Position numbers and translations under genes: made by a program | Notes under the pieces: generated by a model | Told to the model about the DNA's origin: nothing | What the model saw: only the letters and a program-made list of their open reading frames with translations | The model's database searches: none | Source: G965230065 sp965230065 | GTDB taxonomy: Bacteria; Bacteroidota; Bacteroidia; Cytophagales; Cyclobacteriaceae | Assembly (NCBI GenBank): GCA_965230065.1 | Contig: OZ245942.1 | Coordinates: 3,224,001 to 3,288,000, forward strand | Direction of reading: 5' to 3' | Length of the DNA stretch: 64,000 nucleotides | Shown: one piece after another, positions 41,725-49,411 of the stretch | Position numbering within the stretch: position 1 is the stretch's first letter | How the letters are laid out: each line of letters opens with the position of its first letter

Positions 41725-42783
41725 TCACAAAGTAGCCTGATACAGCCTTTTTTTATCCAAAAGGGTGATTTTCATTCTGTCGATATCTATCAGGCCTTCT
41801 TCTTTGAAATCTGCTAAAGTACGGCTCACAGTCTCTTTTACAGTACCCGTAATACTTGCCAGATCCTTTTGGGACATGGTAATAATATGGGGTGGTCCTG
41901 TTTCCGCATCCTGAGTGGCCAGTTTCAGCAGGGCTTCTGCTACGCGTTGCCGCACCGAATGATAAGCAACTTTCAATAACTGTTGTTCTCTCTCCACCAG
42001 GTTATGGGAGAGCATTTTGATAAACTTTCCGGCTACATCAGGGTTTCCATAGAGCAATCTGAAAAAATCTTCCCGGGGAATAAGGTATACTTCTACTTCT
42101 TCCAAAGCAGTGGCGCTTTCTGTATAAGTTCCTGATTTTTCAAATAATGCCATATACCCTAAAAAGTCGCCTGGTCCCAGGATATCAGTTACAAAATCTT
42201 TCCCGTCTTTGGTGGTTTTGTAGGTTTTTACCCTGCCCCGGTTAATAAAATAGAGCATTTGGCATACACTTCCTTCCAAAAAAATATCAACATATTTTCT
42301 GAAAGTTTTCAGTTTTCTCTGTTTTGAAAGGTCTTTTAACTCTTTAAAAGCCCTGGCTTCCTGATAAAACTGATTGAGGCCATCAATATCTTGAGAGAAT
42401 TCTTTCCTTATTACTTCACTTTTGCGTAGGCGGGACTCCACCGCATCCAGGAGTTCCATTTCTTCAAAGGGCTTGGTGAGATAATCATCGGCCCCCAGGT
42501 TCATTCCTTTGCGTATGTCTGTTTTTTCAGATTTGGCCGTGAGGAAAATAAAGGGAATACTGGCAGTTTCAGGCCTTTTGCTCAGGATGTGCAGTACGCC
42601 GTAACCATCCAGGCCTGGCATCATGATATCGCAGATAATCAGATCGGGCAGGGAAGATAATGCTTCTTGTATGCCTTCCTTACCACTTTCAGCCGTAAGT
42701 ACTTCATATCCAGCTAATGCCAGTATGTCGGCGGTCGTCTCTCTCACATCGCGATTATCTTCAATTAACAAGATTTTTTTCAT
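41725..42783 (-). CDS. Response regulator with fused cNMP-binding and Crp-type HTH domains
   Basis: 352 residues. Receiver domain 1-120 with phospho-acceptor Asp52 (LIICDIMMPGLDGYGVL), acidic pair Glu8/Asp9 and Lys in FLTAKSEK. A short helical linker (about 125-150) follows. The cyclic-nucleotide-binding-like domain (about 155-260) includes SVCQMLYFINRGRVKTYKTTKDGKDFVTDILGPGDFLGYMALF and EVYLIPREDF. The Crp-type winged HTH (about 275-345) is QRVAEALLKLA ... MSQKDLASITGTVKETVSRTLADFKEEGLIDID. No Cys cluster for Fe-S as in FNR. It overlaps the upstream kinase gene by ATGA, so the two form a pair; the location beside the NO-type operon suggests a redox or respiratory regulator. Confidence 0.92.
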   Translation of the reverse strand: MKKILLIEDNRDVRETTADILALAGYEVLTAESGKEGIQEALSSLPDLIICDIMMPGLDGYGVLHILSKRPETASIPFIFLTAKSEKTDIRKGMNLGADDYLTKPFEEMELLDAVESRLRKSEVIRKEFSQDIDGLNQFYQEARAFKELKDLSKQRKLKTFRKYVDIFLEGSVCQMLYFINRGRVKTYKTTKDGKDFVTDILGPGDFLGYMALFEKSGTYTESATALEEVEVYLIPREDFFRLLYGNPDVAGKFIKMLSHNLVEREQQLLKVAYHSVRQRVAEALLKLATQDAETGPPHIITMSQKDLASITGTVKETVSRTLADFKEEGLIDIDRMKITLLDKKRLYQATL

Positions 42784-43919
42784 GCTTGTGTGTGGTTCGT
42801 TTGCTCCAGGGGTAAAGTAATGGTGAAGACAGTGCCTTTGTCTAACTGGCTTTCTACAGTAATCTCACCCTGCATGAGGTCTATGTATTTTTTAACGATG
42901 GGCAGCCCCAGTCCCGTGCCCTGAATATTGGTGGCATTGCGTGCCCTGAAGAAGAGGTCAAACAGGTGCTTATGTTCATCTTCAGGAATGCCCACGCCCT
43001 TGTCTGCTACTTTTACGCTAACAGCCTTTGCCTGTGTTGCGAAAATAATATCAACCGGTTTGCCTTCCGGAGAATATTTCAGTGCATTGGAGAGTAAGTT
43101 CAGGAAAATATTCCGGACAAACTGTTTGTCGAGGTTCACCTGGATTACCTGCTGACGGGAAGTAATATTTACCTGTTGTCCAGGCTTTTGGGCATGTTGC
43201 AACTCCTGTACAATGGTTCTCATAAACTCAACCAGGTCAAACACTTCATTATTTACGGTAACCTTTCCTTCTTCCAGGCGGCCCAAAGAGAGGAATTCAT
43301 TCAAAATATCCGTCAGGTTTCTTACGCTCGACCTTATCCTTTCTACATTTTTGATCCTTTCGTTTTCATGGCCGGGTTCATTTTGTCTGGCTATCAGGTT
43401 GGCGGCTGATAAAATGGTACTGAGGGGCGTTCTGAATTCGTGGGAAGCCATAGATACGAAGCGGGATTTCAGTTCTCCCAGCTCTCTTTCTTTTTTGAGC
43501 GCTTTGAACATCTCCATTTCCGTGTGTTTCTGTTCTGTAATGTTAGTGAATACAAACAGCACCAGGTTGATGTGTTGGTGTTCATCGTGCAATGGCATGG
43601 TATTCACCCGGTAAATCTGGCTTTGGTGGCTTATTTCATACGAAAAGTTTTTTCCTTCAAAAGTGTTTTTTGCATAGGTCGCCATATGTTTTTTCCATTG
43701 GGCAGAAAAATGCTCCATTTCACCGATAAGCTTTCCTTCCATCGTTTCAGTGCCCAGGCCAATCTTTTCTAGTTCTTCTCCTTCCATGAATACGATTCTC
43801 AAATCTGCATCCACCACGGCAATCATCACATTTGGGAAGTATTTTGCAATGGCCACATATAGGGCGTGGTTTTTCTGAACCTGTGTATCTATATTTTTAG
43901 GCTGTTTCATACCGGGCAT
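42780..43919 (-). CDS. PAS-domain sensor histidine kinase
   Basis: 379 residues, no membrane segment. The PAS-like N-terminal domain (about 20-130) includes FPNVMIAVVDADLRIVFMEGEELEKIG and a PAC-like end LVLFVFTNITEQK. The HisKA dimerisation domain has LKSRFVSMASHEFRTPLSTIL with His160. The HATPase domain carries NLLSNALKYSPEGKPV (N box), VKVADKGVGIPEDEHKHLFDLF (G1) and GTGLGLPIVKKYIDLM (G2). A soluble PAS kinase fits an internal redox, gas or ligand signal. It transfers phosphate to Asp52 of the coupled regulator. Confidence 0.93.
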   Translation of the reverse strand: MPGMKQPKNIDTQVQKNHALYVAIAKYFPNVMIAVVDADLRIVFMEGEELEKIGLGTETMEGKLIGEMEHFSAQWKKHMATYAKNTFEGKNFSYEISHQSQIYRVNTMPLHDEHQHINLVLFVFTNITEQKHTEMEMFKALKKERELGELKSRFVSMASHEFRTPLSTILSAANLIARQNEPGHENERIKNVERIRSSVRNLTDILNEFLSLGRLEEGKVTVNNEVFDLVEFMRTIVQELQHAQKPGQQVNITSRQQVIQVNLDKQFVRNIFLNLLSNALKYSPEGKPVDIIFATQAKAVSVKVADKGVGIPEDEHKHLFDLFFRARNATNIQGTGLGLPIVKKYIDLMQGEITVESQLDKGTVFTITLPLEQTNHTQA

Positions 43920-43951
43920 TCTTTTTTGATTGTGGTTCTATTTAAGAAGAA

Positions 43952-44014
43952 AACTTTGACAAAGCTGTTTTAGTGTCCAAGTGGCTTGCCACTTCAATTA
44001 GCTTTGTCAAAGTT
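43952..44014. repeat. Nested palindromic repeat (family E)
   Basis: Outer arms AACTTTGACAAAGCT (43952-43966) and AGCTTTGTCAAAGTT (44000-44014) pair perfectly over 15 bp and enclose a second hairpin AAGTGGC-TT-GCCACTT (43979-43994). It lies between the kinase gene and repeat family B copy 3. The surrounding 43920-44271 (352 bp) has no credible gene. Confidence 0.7.
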
Positions 44015-44201
44015 CAGGCTCAATATCTTTCCTACCAAAGGAATTAAAGTAACTCAACTTATCAAAAATATATCGGCATTTAGATGACGAAGATCAACAA
44101 ACCTGAATGATGCAGGTCGTACTTCTTTTGTTGTTGCCTGGCTAACTTTGAAAAGCATGCACAATTACACTGTGCAGCTTCATTAGTCTTGCTAAATAAT
44201 G

Positions 44202-44248
44202 TAGGCCGGTTCACCGACCGCGCTGTCGGTACAGCCGGCTTACAAATA
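44202..44248. repeat. Palindromic repeat family B, copy 3
   Basis: TAGGCCGGTTCACCGACCG, then CGCTGTCGGTACAGCCGG and CTTACAAATA. Hairpin GCTGT-CGGT-ACAGC plus outer CCGG pairing. It matches 35625-35672 along its length and shares its 5' half with 4291-4316. Confidence 0.75.
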
Positions 44249-44271
44249 TTTTTAGGACAAATAATAAAGTT

Positions 44272-44883
44272 ATGACAGTAGAAAGGCAACTTATAAAAAG
44301 CAGGGATAGCATGGTGCTGAAAGGAGTAAGCATCGTTGCTTTTGGCCTGGTGGCTTTGTGCTATCCGGGAGAAGAAATTTATACCATGATGCCTGCTTTT
44401 GGCATTCTGGCTACATTTAACGGTTTGGCTATTATTTTCAATGGTTTATGGTTTAGTAAAAGTGGCAGCCGATGGAAAAGATCATTGATAAGAAATGGTA
44501 TGATAGAAATGCTAATTGGCGCAACTGCTATTTTGTGCCTGGTTTTATCCATACCTGTTTTTATGGAATTGATAGCCATTTGGGCAATTTTTACCGGAAG
44601 CATATACATAAACCGTTTTCGTAAGCTAAAAAACAAACAGTTTGTCCGGGGCATCATGGTTGCAACGGGTATCATTTCAGTGGTTTTCGGGGCATTTGTG
44701 CTCATCAACCTTCAGGCAGGGCTTGTTCCCTTCACTTATGAAGTGGCCATATTTTCCCTGCTTACCGGAAGTTGTACAACTTATGCTTTTGTAAGGCTGG
44801 GGAAAATGCAGGAATATTTAAGAAATACACCCAAAAAAATTCATTCACGAAAAACAACAGTATATTATGATAGAGCCTATTAA
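44272..44883 (+). CDS. HdeD-like (DUF308) membrane protein
   Basis: 203 residues with six hydrophobic segments and short loops (VLKGVSIVAFGLVALCYP; MMPAFGILATFNGLAIIFNGLW; MIEMLIGATAILCLVLSIPVFMELIAIWAIFTGSIYI; IMVATGIISVVFGAFVLINL; FTYEVAIFSLLTGSCTTYAFV). This is the DUF308/HdeD arrangement, a family tied to acid and envelope stress but without a known reaction. It overlaps the next gene by 17 bp. First of three plus-strand genes divergent from the kinase pair. Confidence 0.82.
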   Translation: MTVERQLIKSRDSMVLKGVSIVAFGLVALCYPGEEIYTMMPAFGILATFNGLAIIFNGLWFSKSGSRWKRSLIRNGMIEMLIGATAILCLVLSIPVFMELIAIWAIFTGSIYINRFRKLKNKQFVRGIMVATGIISVVFGAFVLINLQAGLVPFTYEVAIFSLLTGSCTTYAFVRLGKMQEYLRNTPKKIHSRKTTVYYDRAY

Positions 44884-45223
44884 AACCCAAAGAGAAGATG
44901 TGGTAGGTTTTCGTATTGACGGCACTACCTCTGCTGTCGATATACAACCCTTGCTGGTTTATTTGACTGAAAAACTCAGGCAGTATAAAAAACTCAGGCT
45001 ATTGGTAGAATACGCTGACCCTGATGGTTTTTCTATAGATACGTTTTTAGAAGACCTGAAATACAATTTTGGACATTGGAACAACTTTGAAAAAACGGCC
45101 ATCATTACGTTCAGCGAATGGCTTGAGCAGGCTGACCAACTGGCACATGAACTGCAGGAAACACAGGTGAAAAGCTTTCATTATTCTGAAAAAGACCAGG
45201 CATGGCAGTGGGTTGAAACATAA
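44867..45223 (+). CDS. SpoIIAA-like (STAS/SEC14) small protein
   Basis: 118 residues. VGFRIDGTTSAVDIQPLLVYLTEKLRQYKKLRLLVEYADPDGFSIDTFLEDLKYNFGHWNNFEKTAIITFSEWLEQADQLA matches the SpoIIAA-like DUF3478 family, a STAS fold that binds lipids or small ligands. WLE...L and K..H.W positions are those usually conserved. The start lies within the end of the DUF308 gene. Confidence 0.82.
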   Translation: MIEPIKTQREDVVGFRIDGTTSAVDIQPLLVYLTEKLRQYKKLRLLVEYADPDGFSIDTFLEDLKYNFGHWNNFEKTAIITFSEWLEQADQLAHELQETQVKSFHYSEKDQAWQWVET

Positions 45224-45247
45224 GAGTTAATCTTTAATTATAAAATT

Positions 45248-45658
45248 ATGAAAGAACTAATAATAAATAGGCTGGATGCCGAGCGCATCATGCAAAATAT
45301 TTCCAAGTTCAAAAGTGGAAAACCTTATTCTGTGAGTGATATTGAAAGGTTGGTTGAAGAGCTCAATCGCGCAACCGTGATGGCGCCAGAAGAAATGCCA
45401 TCTGATATCATCACCATGCACTCTGTGGTGAAAGTGAAATATGTGAATAATGACAAGTCTGTTACTTTACAGCTTGTATACCCGGAAGAAGCCAACATTC
45501 AGGAAAATAAAGTTTCTATTTTCGCCCCCATTGCCACGGCTTTGCTGGGGTACAAAAAAGGGGATATTATCAATTGGCGGATTCCCGGTGGGAAGGTCAA
45601 AATCAAGGTGGAAGACATCTTGTACCAACCCGAGGCCGCCGGTGAATTTCAGTTATAG
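45248..45658 (+). CDS. GreA/GreB-C-terminal-domain protein (Rnk-like)
   Basis: 136 residues. Short helical N-terminus, then the FKBP-like domain shared with GreA/GreB and Rnk: DIITMHSVVKVKYVNNDKSVTLQLVYPEEANIQENKVSIFAPIATALLGYKKGDIINWRIPGGKVKIKVEDILYQPEAAGEF. It lacks the long GreA coiled coil with acidic tip, so cleavage stimulation is unlikely; as with Rnk it probably binds RNA polymerase. Third gene of the 44272-45658 group. Confidence 0.85.
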   Translation: MKELIINRLDAERIMQNISKFKSGKPYSVSDIERLVEELNRATVMAPEEMPSDIITMHSVVKVKYVNNDKSVTLQLVYPEEANIQENKVSIFAPIATALLGYKKGDIINWRIPGGKVKIKVEDILYQPEAAGEFQL

Positions 45659-45664
45659 GCATAT

Positions 45665-45697
45665 ACCGATCTGACCACGCAATGTAGCCAGATCGGT
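45665..45697. terminator. Bidirectional hairpin between convergent genes
   Basis: ACCGATCTG (45665-45673) and CAGATCGGT (45689-45697) form a perfect 9-bp stem in the 44-bp gap between the Rnk-like gene and the hemerythrin gene, which converge here. Suitable as terminator for both. Confidence 0.6.
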
Positions 45698-45702
45698 CAT
45701 AT

Positions 45703-46164
45703 CTATTTCCAAAACTCATCTTCCGTATTTTCCTGAAATTTTTCTTCGGTATGCTTTTCGCTAACCAGTTTTAATTGTCCTTCCGTGGCAATTTCCTGAA
45801 TTTCGTTGAACAAAACCCGCTCTTCAAACCGGATATGCTTTTCCAGTTCTTCTTCAATCAGGCTCAGCGATTTTTCAATTTCTTCCTCATTTTCAAAAAG
45901 CCTTGTTAACCTCCGGTGCTCTGAGAGGGCTTTCTTTACCAATTCATGTTCATTGCCAAGTATGGGGAAAATATACTTTTCTTCTACCTCAAAATGAGGC
46001 TGGATGTGGTTTTCAAAAAACCAGTCGGTATATTTTTTCATCCTTTCTGCTTCAACCCCTTTGCTAAAACCTGTCCTTATTTTCCAACATAAAAGCAGGC
46101 TTTGGTGATGCTCACGGCTTATGGGCTGCAACGATTTATTTCTCTTGATAGGCTTCGTTTTCAT
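45703..46164 (-). CDS. Hemerythrin-domain protein
   Basis: 153 residues from the ATG at 46164 (MKTKPIKRNKSLQPISREHHQSLLLCWKI). The iron-ligand pattern of a hemerythrin four-helix bundle is visible: EHHQSLLLCWKI, NHIQPHFEVEEKYIFPIL, LVKKALSEHRRLTRLF and LEKHIRFEERVLFNEI. Expected to hold a di-iron site that binds O2 or NO. It is the last gene of the NO-type operon, 13 bp after the RIC gene, which also carries a hemerythrin domain. Confidence 0.88.
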   Translation of the reverse strand: MKTKPIKRNKSLQPISREHHQSLLLCWKIRTGFSKGVEAERMKKYTDWFFENHIQPHFEVEEKYIFPILGNEHELVKKALSEHRRLTRLFENEEEIEKSLSLIEEELEKHIRFEERVLFNEIQEIATEGQLKLVSEKHTEEKFQENTEDEFWK

Positions 46165-46177
46165 GGTCTGTATATTT

Positions 46178-46891
46178 TTAATCAACAAGCGCCTGCTCCA
46201 GTGCAATGGCTTTCGGAAACAAAATATTGTTTTCCAAATGGATATGCAAGTGCAAATCTTCCTCAAACTCTTTCAGGAGACCAAAAGTAACCCGATAGGT
46301 ATTGCAGGCATCGGCAGGGGGAGTATACTGGTTGGTTAATGCGCTGATTTTGCGAAACCGCTCACCCTCTGCATCATGTTCCTCTTCCATCATGGCAATG
46401 GGGTTTTGGGCCGTGCCAAAATGGGGATTTCCCTTTTCCCCGGTTTTCACCATTTTTTTGATATACGGGAAAAGGATAAATTCTTCTTTCTTCATGTGGG
46501 CGGCCAGTTCCCCTGCACTTTCATTGAATTCGTGCTGCACTTCAAATAATTCGGGGTGGCGGTCGCCATGTACTTTGCAGATTTTATCGATATAAGGCTT
46601 GAGTTGCCCAATGGCTGCTTCCACATATCCATGATGTTTTTCCTGGATGTGATCGGCCAGGCGGTCCAGCTCCCATTGGTTATAATCAGGGGCATTGTCA
46701 TTGGAATCTTCCTGGATAGCTTCCAGCTCATTCCACACTTTTTCAGGGTCTATGCCTTTTTTTTCGCAGGCTTCCTCTATGGTGCGGTTGCCCTGGCAGC
46801 AAAAATCAATACTGTATTTTTGAAAGACAGCCGCTGCACGGTAATCATCGGCTACAATTTCTCCTATGATGTTATTGGCTATGGTTTTCAT
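46178..46891 (-). CDS. ric: Iron-sulfur cluster repair di-iron protein (RIC/ScdA/YtfE)
   Basis: 237 residues, the family length. N-terminal ScdA_N domain with YSIDFCCQGNRTIEEAC (Cys-Cys pair) and a C-terminal hemerythrin domain with histidines in HIQEKHHGYV, HGDRHPELFEVQHEF, LAAHMKKEEFILFPYI, MMEEEHDAEGE and HIHLENNILFP. RIC proteins restore Fe-S clusters damaged by NO or peroxide. Its place 18 bp downstream of the cupin and upstream of another hemerythrin is strong context for nitrosative stress. Confidence 0.95.
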   Translation of the reverse strand: MKTIANNIIGEIVADDYRAAAVFQKYSIDFCCQGNRTIEEACEKKGIDPEKVWNELEAIQEDSNDNAPDYNQWELDRLADHIQEKHHGYVEAAIGQLKPYIDKICKVHGDRHPELFEVQHEFNESAGELAAHMKKEEFILFPYIKKMVKTGEKGNPHFGTAQNPIAMMEEEHDAEGERFRKISALTNQYTPPADACNTYRVTFGLLKEFEEDLHLHIHLENNILFPKAIALEQALVD

Positions 46892-46909
46892 AATTTTTAT
46901 TTGTTTTGT

Positions 46910-47209
46910 TTATTGTTCAAATTCAATTTTTGAGTCCAGTGTCATTACCCCGATGGCCTGAAAATCTGTTTTTAGCAAAAGGCTGTGATTTTCTTGGGCA
47001 GGTATAATGAAATAATCCCCTTTTGAAAGTTTATACTCCCGCTCATGCATATAGAGAATGGCTGCGCCTTCCTGCACAATTACTACAGTTTCCTTAGTGG
47101 TGCGGTGCAAAGGCATTTTCATACCTGCTTTTCCGGTTATTTGTAATACTTTGAACGAATCCCCTGCATTCAGAGCGGTCATCTGCGGTTTATCTGATTT
47201 ATTCATCAT
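46910..47209 (-). CDS. Small cupin-domain protein
   Basis: 99 residues, a single cupin: NAGDSFKVLQITGKAGMKMPLHRTTKETVVIVQEGAAILYMHEREYKLSKGDYFIIPAQENHSLLLKT. The usual metal-binding His/Glu positions are largely kept (LHRTTKETV, NHSL). It overlaps the upstream dioxygenase-family gene in ATGA and so is coupled to it. No reaction can be named; quercetinase- or sensor-like roles are possible. Confidence 0.85.
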   Translation of the reverse strand: MMNKSDKPQMTALNAGDSFKVLQITGKAGMKMPLHRTTKETVVIVQEGAAILYMHEREYKLSKGDYFIIPAQENHSLLLKTDFQAIGVMTLDSKIEFEQ

Positions 47210-48141
47210 GTCTTTGTATTGTGAATTGTTTCTTCTCCCCAGTTTGCCAATTCATCTGCAGACCATAAGTGGGGAAAGAACTTACGCTGCTGATATTTGG
47301 GGTGTAAATATTTCTTCCACTGGCTACCTCCGGTGGCGGTTTTTTCTTTTCCGCGGGCATCCAGATAATATTTGGCCGTGTCCAAATGTACCAATGGCCA
47401 TTTCACATTATATAAGTAGTCAAATTGGCGTAAAGCTTTTTTCAAAGCCCCTGGAAGCTGACAGTCCATGTCCAACACTTTATCTTCAAGGGTTTTTCCT
47501 TTTATGCTTTTGCCCAGGTTTATGAACTGGTCCTGGTATTTTTCTTCAAACTGCCTAAGGGTATATGTTTTCTCTCCGGTTTCTCTGTCAGTACCTGCAC
47601 TCTTCCAATAAATATGTTCGAAGAGTTCTTCCACCGTCGGATTGCCGGACAATAACTTTTTACTTTCCTTTCCAAGTAGGTTTTCCAGACGGGTACAATG
47701 TAATTCTAAGAACCGGAACTGGGCGCACTGAAAACCAGAGGCTGGAGTTAGTGTCTTTCTGAATTGTACATAATCATCATAATTCATTCCCTCTCGCATG
47801 ATGTCAAAAGAGTTGATCAGCAAACCTGTATAACGATTGAGCCGGTTTACTTTATCTTCAAGGAGGCTGGCACCCACGGCAGCATTGCCAGCAACCTGTT
47901 TTATCTCGTGCAACATCATTTTCATGACCAGTTCTGTCACCTGATGATATAAGATAAAGATCATCTCATCTTCAAAACCAGTGCGGGGCCTTTGCAGTGA
48001 CAACAGTGTTTCTACTTCTATGTAATCCCAGTAGGTAATGGGTTTTGCATGATAGAGCCCTTCCAGATGGGTAGAAAGGTCTTCTCCCAATTGCTGGTAT
48101 TTTTCATTTAATTTTTTCCCTATTCCGTTTTCAAAAACCAT
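47206..48141 (-). CDS. Tryptophan 2,3-dioxygenase-family heme protein in an NO-type operon
   Basis: 311 residues. All features of the TDO fold are present: distal His66 in YHQVTELVMKMMLHE, substrate-carboxylate Arg128 and PASGFQ in FRKTLTPASGFQCAQFRFLE, proximal heme ligand His252 in KWPLVHLDTAKYYL, the T270-G-G-S loop, and RKFFPHLW at the end. TDO opens the tryptophan indole ring with O2; family relatives hydroxylate aromatic acids. No kynurenine-pathway gene is nearby. Instead it sits between a membrane protein and a cupin within the NO/RIC/hemoglobin group, so it may bind or use NO, or act on an aromatic under nitrosative conditions. Substrate unproven. Confidence 0.88.
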   Translation of the reverse strand: MVFENGIGKKLNEKYQQLGEDLSTHLEGLYHAKPITYWDYIEVETLLSLQRPRTGFEDEMIFILYHQVTELVMKMMLHEIKQVAGNAAVGASLLEDKVNRLNRYTGLLINSFDIMREGMNYDDYVQFRKTLTPASGFQCAQFRFLELHCTRLENLLGKESKKLLSGNPTVEELFEHIYWKSAGTDRETGEKTYTLRQFEEKYQDQFINLGKSIKGKTLEDKVLDMDCQLPGALKKALRQFDYLYNVKWPLVHLDTAKYYLDARGKEKTATGGSQWKKYLHPKYQQRKFFPHLWSADELANWGEETIHNTKT

Positions 48142-48147
48142 AGTACA

Positions 48148-48579
48148 TTATTTAAGCAGCCTAAGCCCAAAAATGAAAAGACAACTTACTTTAACGATTT
48201 CGGCTGCCACATAATAAATGTGCAAACCCGATGAGGCCGGCGGTTGTCCCTGTATATGCATTTCTACCCTGGCATCCAAAGCTGGCAGGAGCCAGAATGT
48301 TTGCAGTAACAACAGGGCAACCGGGATATAAACAAGTACCGCATTGGCCGAAGTTAAATTACCCGATCCTATCAGGTTAATGCAGAGGGCGATTGCAAAA
48401 ACCCACTCCACTTTATTCAATACATTGAATACCAGGCGGCCAATAGCCAGGCCAACAGGGAGGGTAACACCCGGTGCCCTGAATTTTAGCCATGCTTCCA
48501 TAAAGCTGATGGCGCATACAAAGCCAATCCAGAGAAACACGGCAACTACCGCAACAGGATATTTAACTTCTGTATTCAT
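48148..48579 (-). CDS. Four-helix membrane protein of the NO-type operon
   Basis: 143 residues, four hydrophobic segments (VAVVAVFLWIGFVCAISFMEAWL; LPVGLAIGRLVFNVLNKVEWVFAIALCINLIG; VLVYIPVALLLLQTFWLLPAL; IYYVAAEIVKVSCLFIFGLRLL) with conserved-looking Glu, Arg and Trp within helices (SFMEAWLKFRAPGV; GRLVFNVLNKVEW). ATGA overlap with the preceding truncated hemoglobin gene. Not recognised as a named family; it may be a heme- or quinone-related membrane partner. Confidence 0.75.
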   Translation of the reverse strand: MNTEVKYPVAVVAVFLWIGFVCAISFMEAWLKFRAPGVTLPVGLAIGRLVFNVLNKVEWVFAIALCINLIGSGNLTSANAVLVYIPVALLLLQTFWLLPALDARVEMHIQGQPPASSGLHIYYVAAEIVKVSCLFIFGLRLLK

Positions 48580-48971
48580 AGTAAGGGCTTAGCGGGATTA
48601 TTTCTGTAATACTCAATTTTATACAGGAACATTTCGGCCATACGGGCAGCGCGCCATTTGGCTTCTTCGGCTTTTTCACCTGTAAAATTTTCGTCTACCG
48701 TTTCATAAAAGAGAGTGATCCATTGGTCGAAATGTTCTTTGCCCACTGGTAGCAAGGCGTGGGGTGTAAACGGGCTGCCGAAGTAGGTATGCTCCTTTAG
48801 CAGAACGGTTTGCCAGAACTTATACATTTTTTCCAGGTGCTCCGCCCATCGGTCACCAATGCGTTTGTTAAAAATGGGTGCCAGCAATTCATTCTCCCGC
48901 ACTTTGCCATAAAAGCGGTCAACCAACAGTTTAATATCTTCTAGCTGAAGTATGTTCTTTTTTGTTTCCAT
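48576..48971 (-). CDS. Group III truncated hemoglobin
   Basis: 131 residues. DIKLLVDRFYGKVRENELLAPIFNKRIGDRWAEHLEKMYKFWQTVLLKEHTYFGSPFTPHALLPVGKEHFDQWITLFYETVDENFTG is a truncated-globin sequence with the E-helix/PF region of group III and proximal His in KEHFDQW. Such proteins bind O2/NO and support NO detoxification. It overlaps the next gene by ATGA and starts at the stop of the preceding one. Confidence 0.93.
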   Translation of the reverse strand: METKKNILQLEDIKLLVDRFYGKVRENELLAPIFNKRIGDRWAEHLEKMYKFWQTVLLKEHTYFGSPFTPHALLPVGKEHFDQWITLFYETVDENFTGEKAEEAKWRAARMAEMFLYKIEYYRNNPAKPLL

Positions 48972-49411
48972 CAGAAAAATGATTTATAAAATTCAGGGGT
49001 TGAGTACATAATGAAATAAAACAGGGCAAAACCGATGAACCCAATCACAATGGCCCACACCCAGGCTGGTATGCCTTTGGGGGTTTCGGAGCCGGTTACC
49101 ACAAATTCGTCTTTGCGCTCACTTCCGTAGGCATTGATGGTAATGGCAACCTGGTCATCCACCACCTCATTGGATTTTAACCCAACTACCGCTATCTCAG
49201 GGCCATTGCGCACTTCGAAAGGTATTATTTTTATCCCTTCCACATTACTGGAAGATTTGGCCACTATTTTTAACCGGTGTTTGCCGTCAGGAATTTTCGT
49301 GGAGTCCATTACAAATTTTACCGGAGGGCGAAACTCTGCGAATGGCTTGGTTTCATCATCCAGAAATACCTTAATGATGCGGTTATCCCCTTTGGGTTCA
49401 GTATCTTTCAT
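48971..49411 (-). CDS. Tail-anchored periplasmic/cytoplasmic beta protein of the NO-type operon
   Basis: 146 residues. About 115 residues of beta-rich sequence (RIIKVFLDDETKPFAEFRPPVKFVMDSTKIPDGKHRLKIVAKSSSNVEGIKIIPFEVRNGPEIAVVGLKSNEVVDDQVAITINAYG), resembling an Ig/FixG-like fold, then a single C-terminal helix IPAWVWAIVIGFIGFALFYFIMY. No signal peptide. It overlaps the 89-residue gene by 14 bp. Likely an accessory subunit of the adjacent oxidase/reductase; family not recognised. Confidence 0.72.
   Translation of the reverse strand: MKDTEPKGDNRIIKVFLDDETKPFAEFRPPVKFVMDSTKIPDGKHRLKIVAKSSSNVEGIKIIPFEVRNGPEIAVVGLKSNEVVDDQVAITINAYGSERKDEFVVTGSETPKGIPAWVWAIVIGFIGFALFYFIMYSTPEFYKSFF

Noticed and set aside
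43952..44014. TTTGACAAAG...CTTTGTCAAA as an FNR/Crp-type operator
   Set aside because: The arms are 15 bp with a nested second hairpin and a 33-bp interior, which fits a palindromic repeat better than a 22-bp operator.
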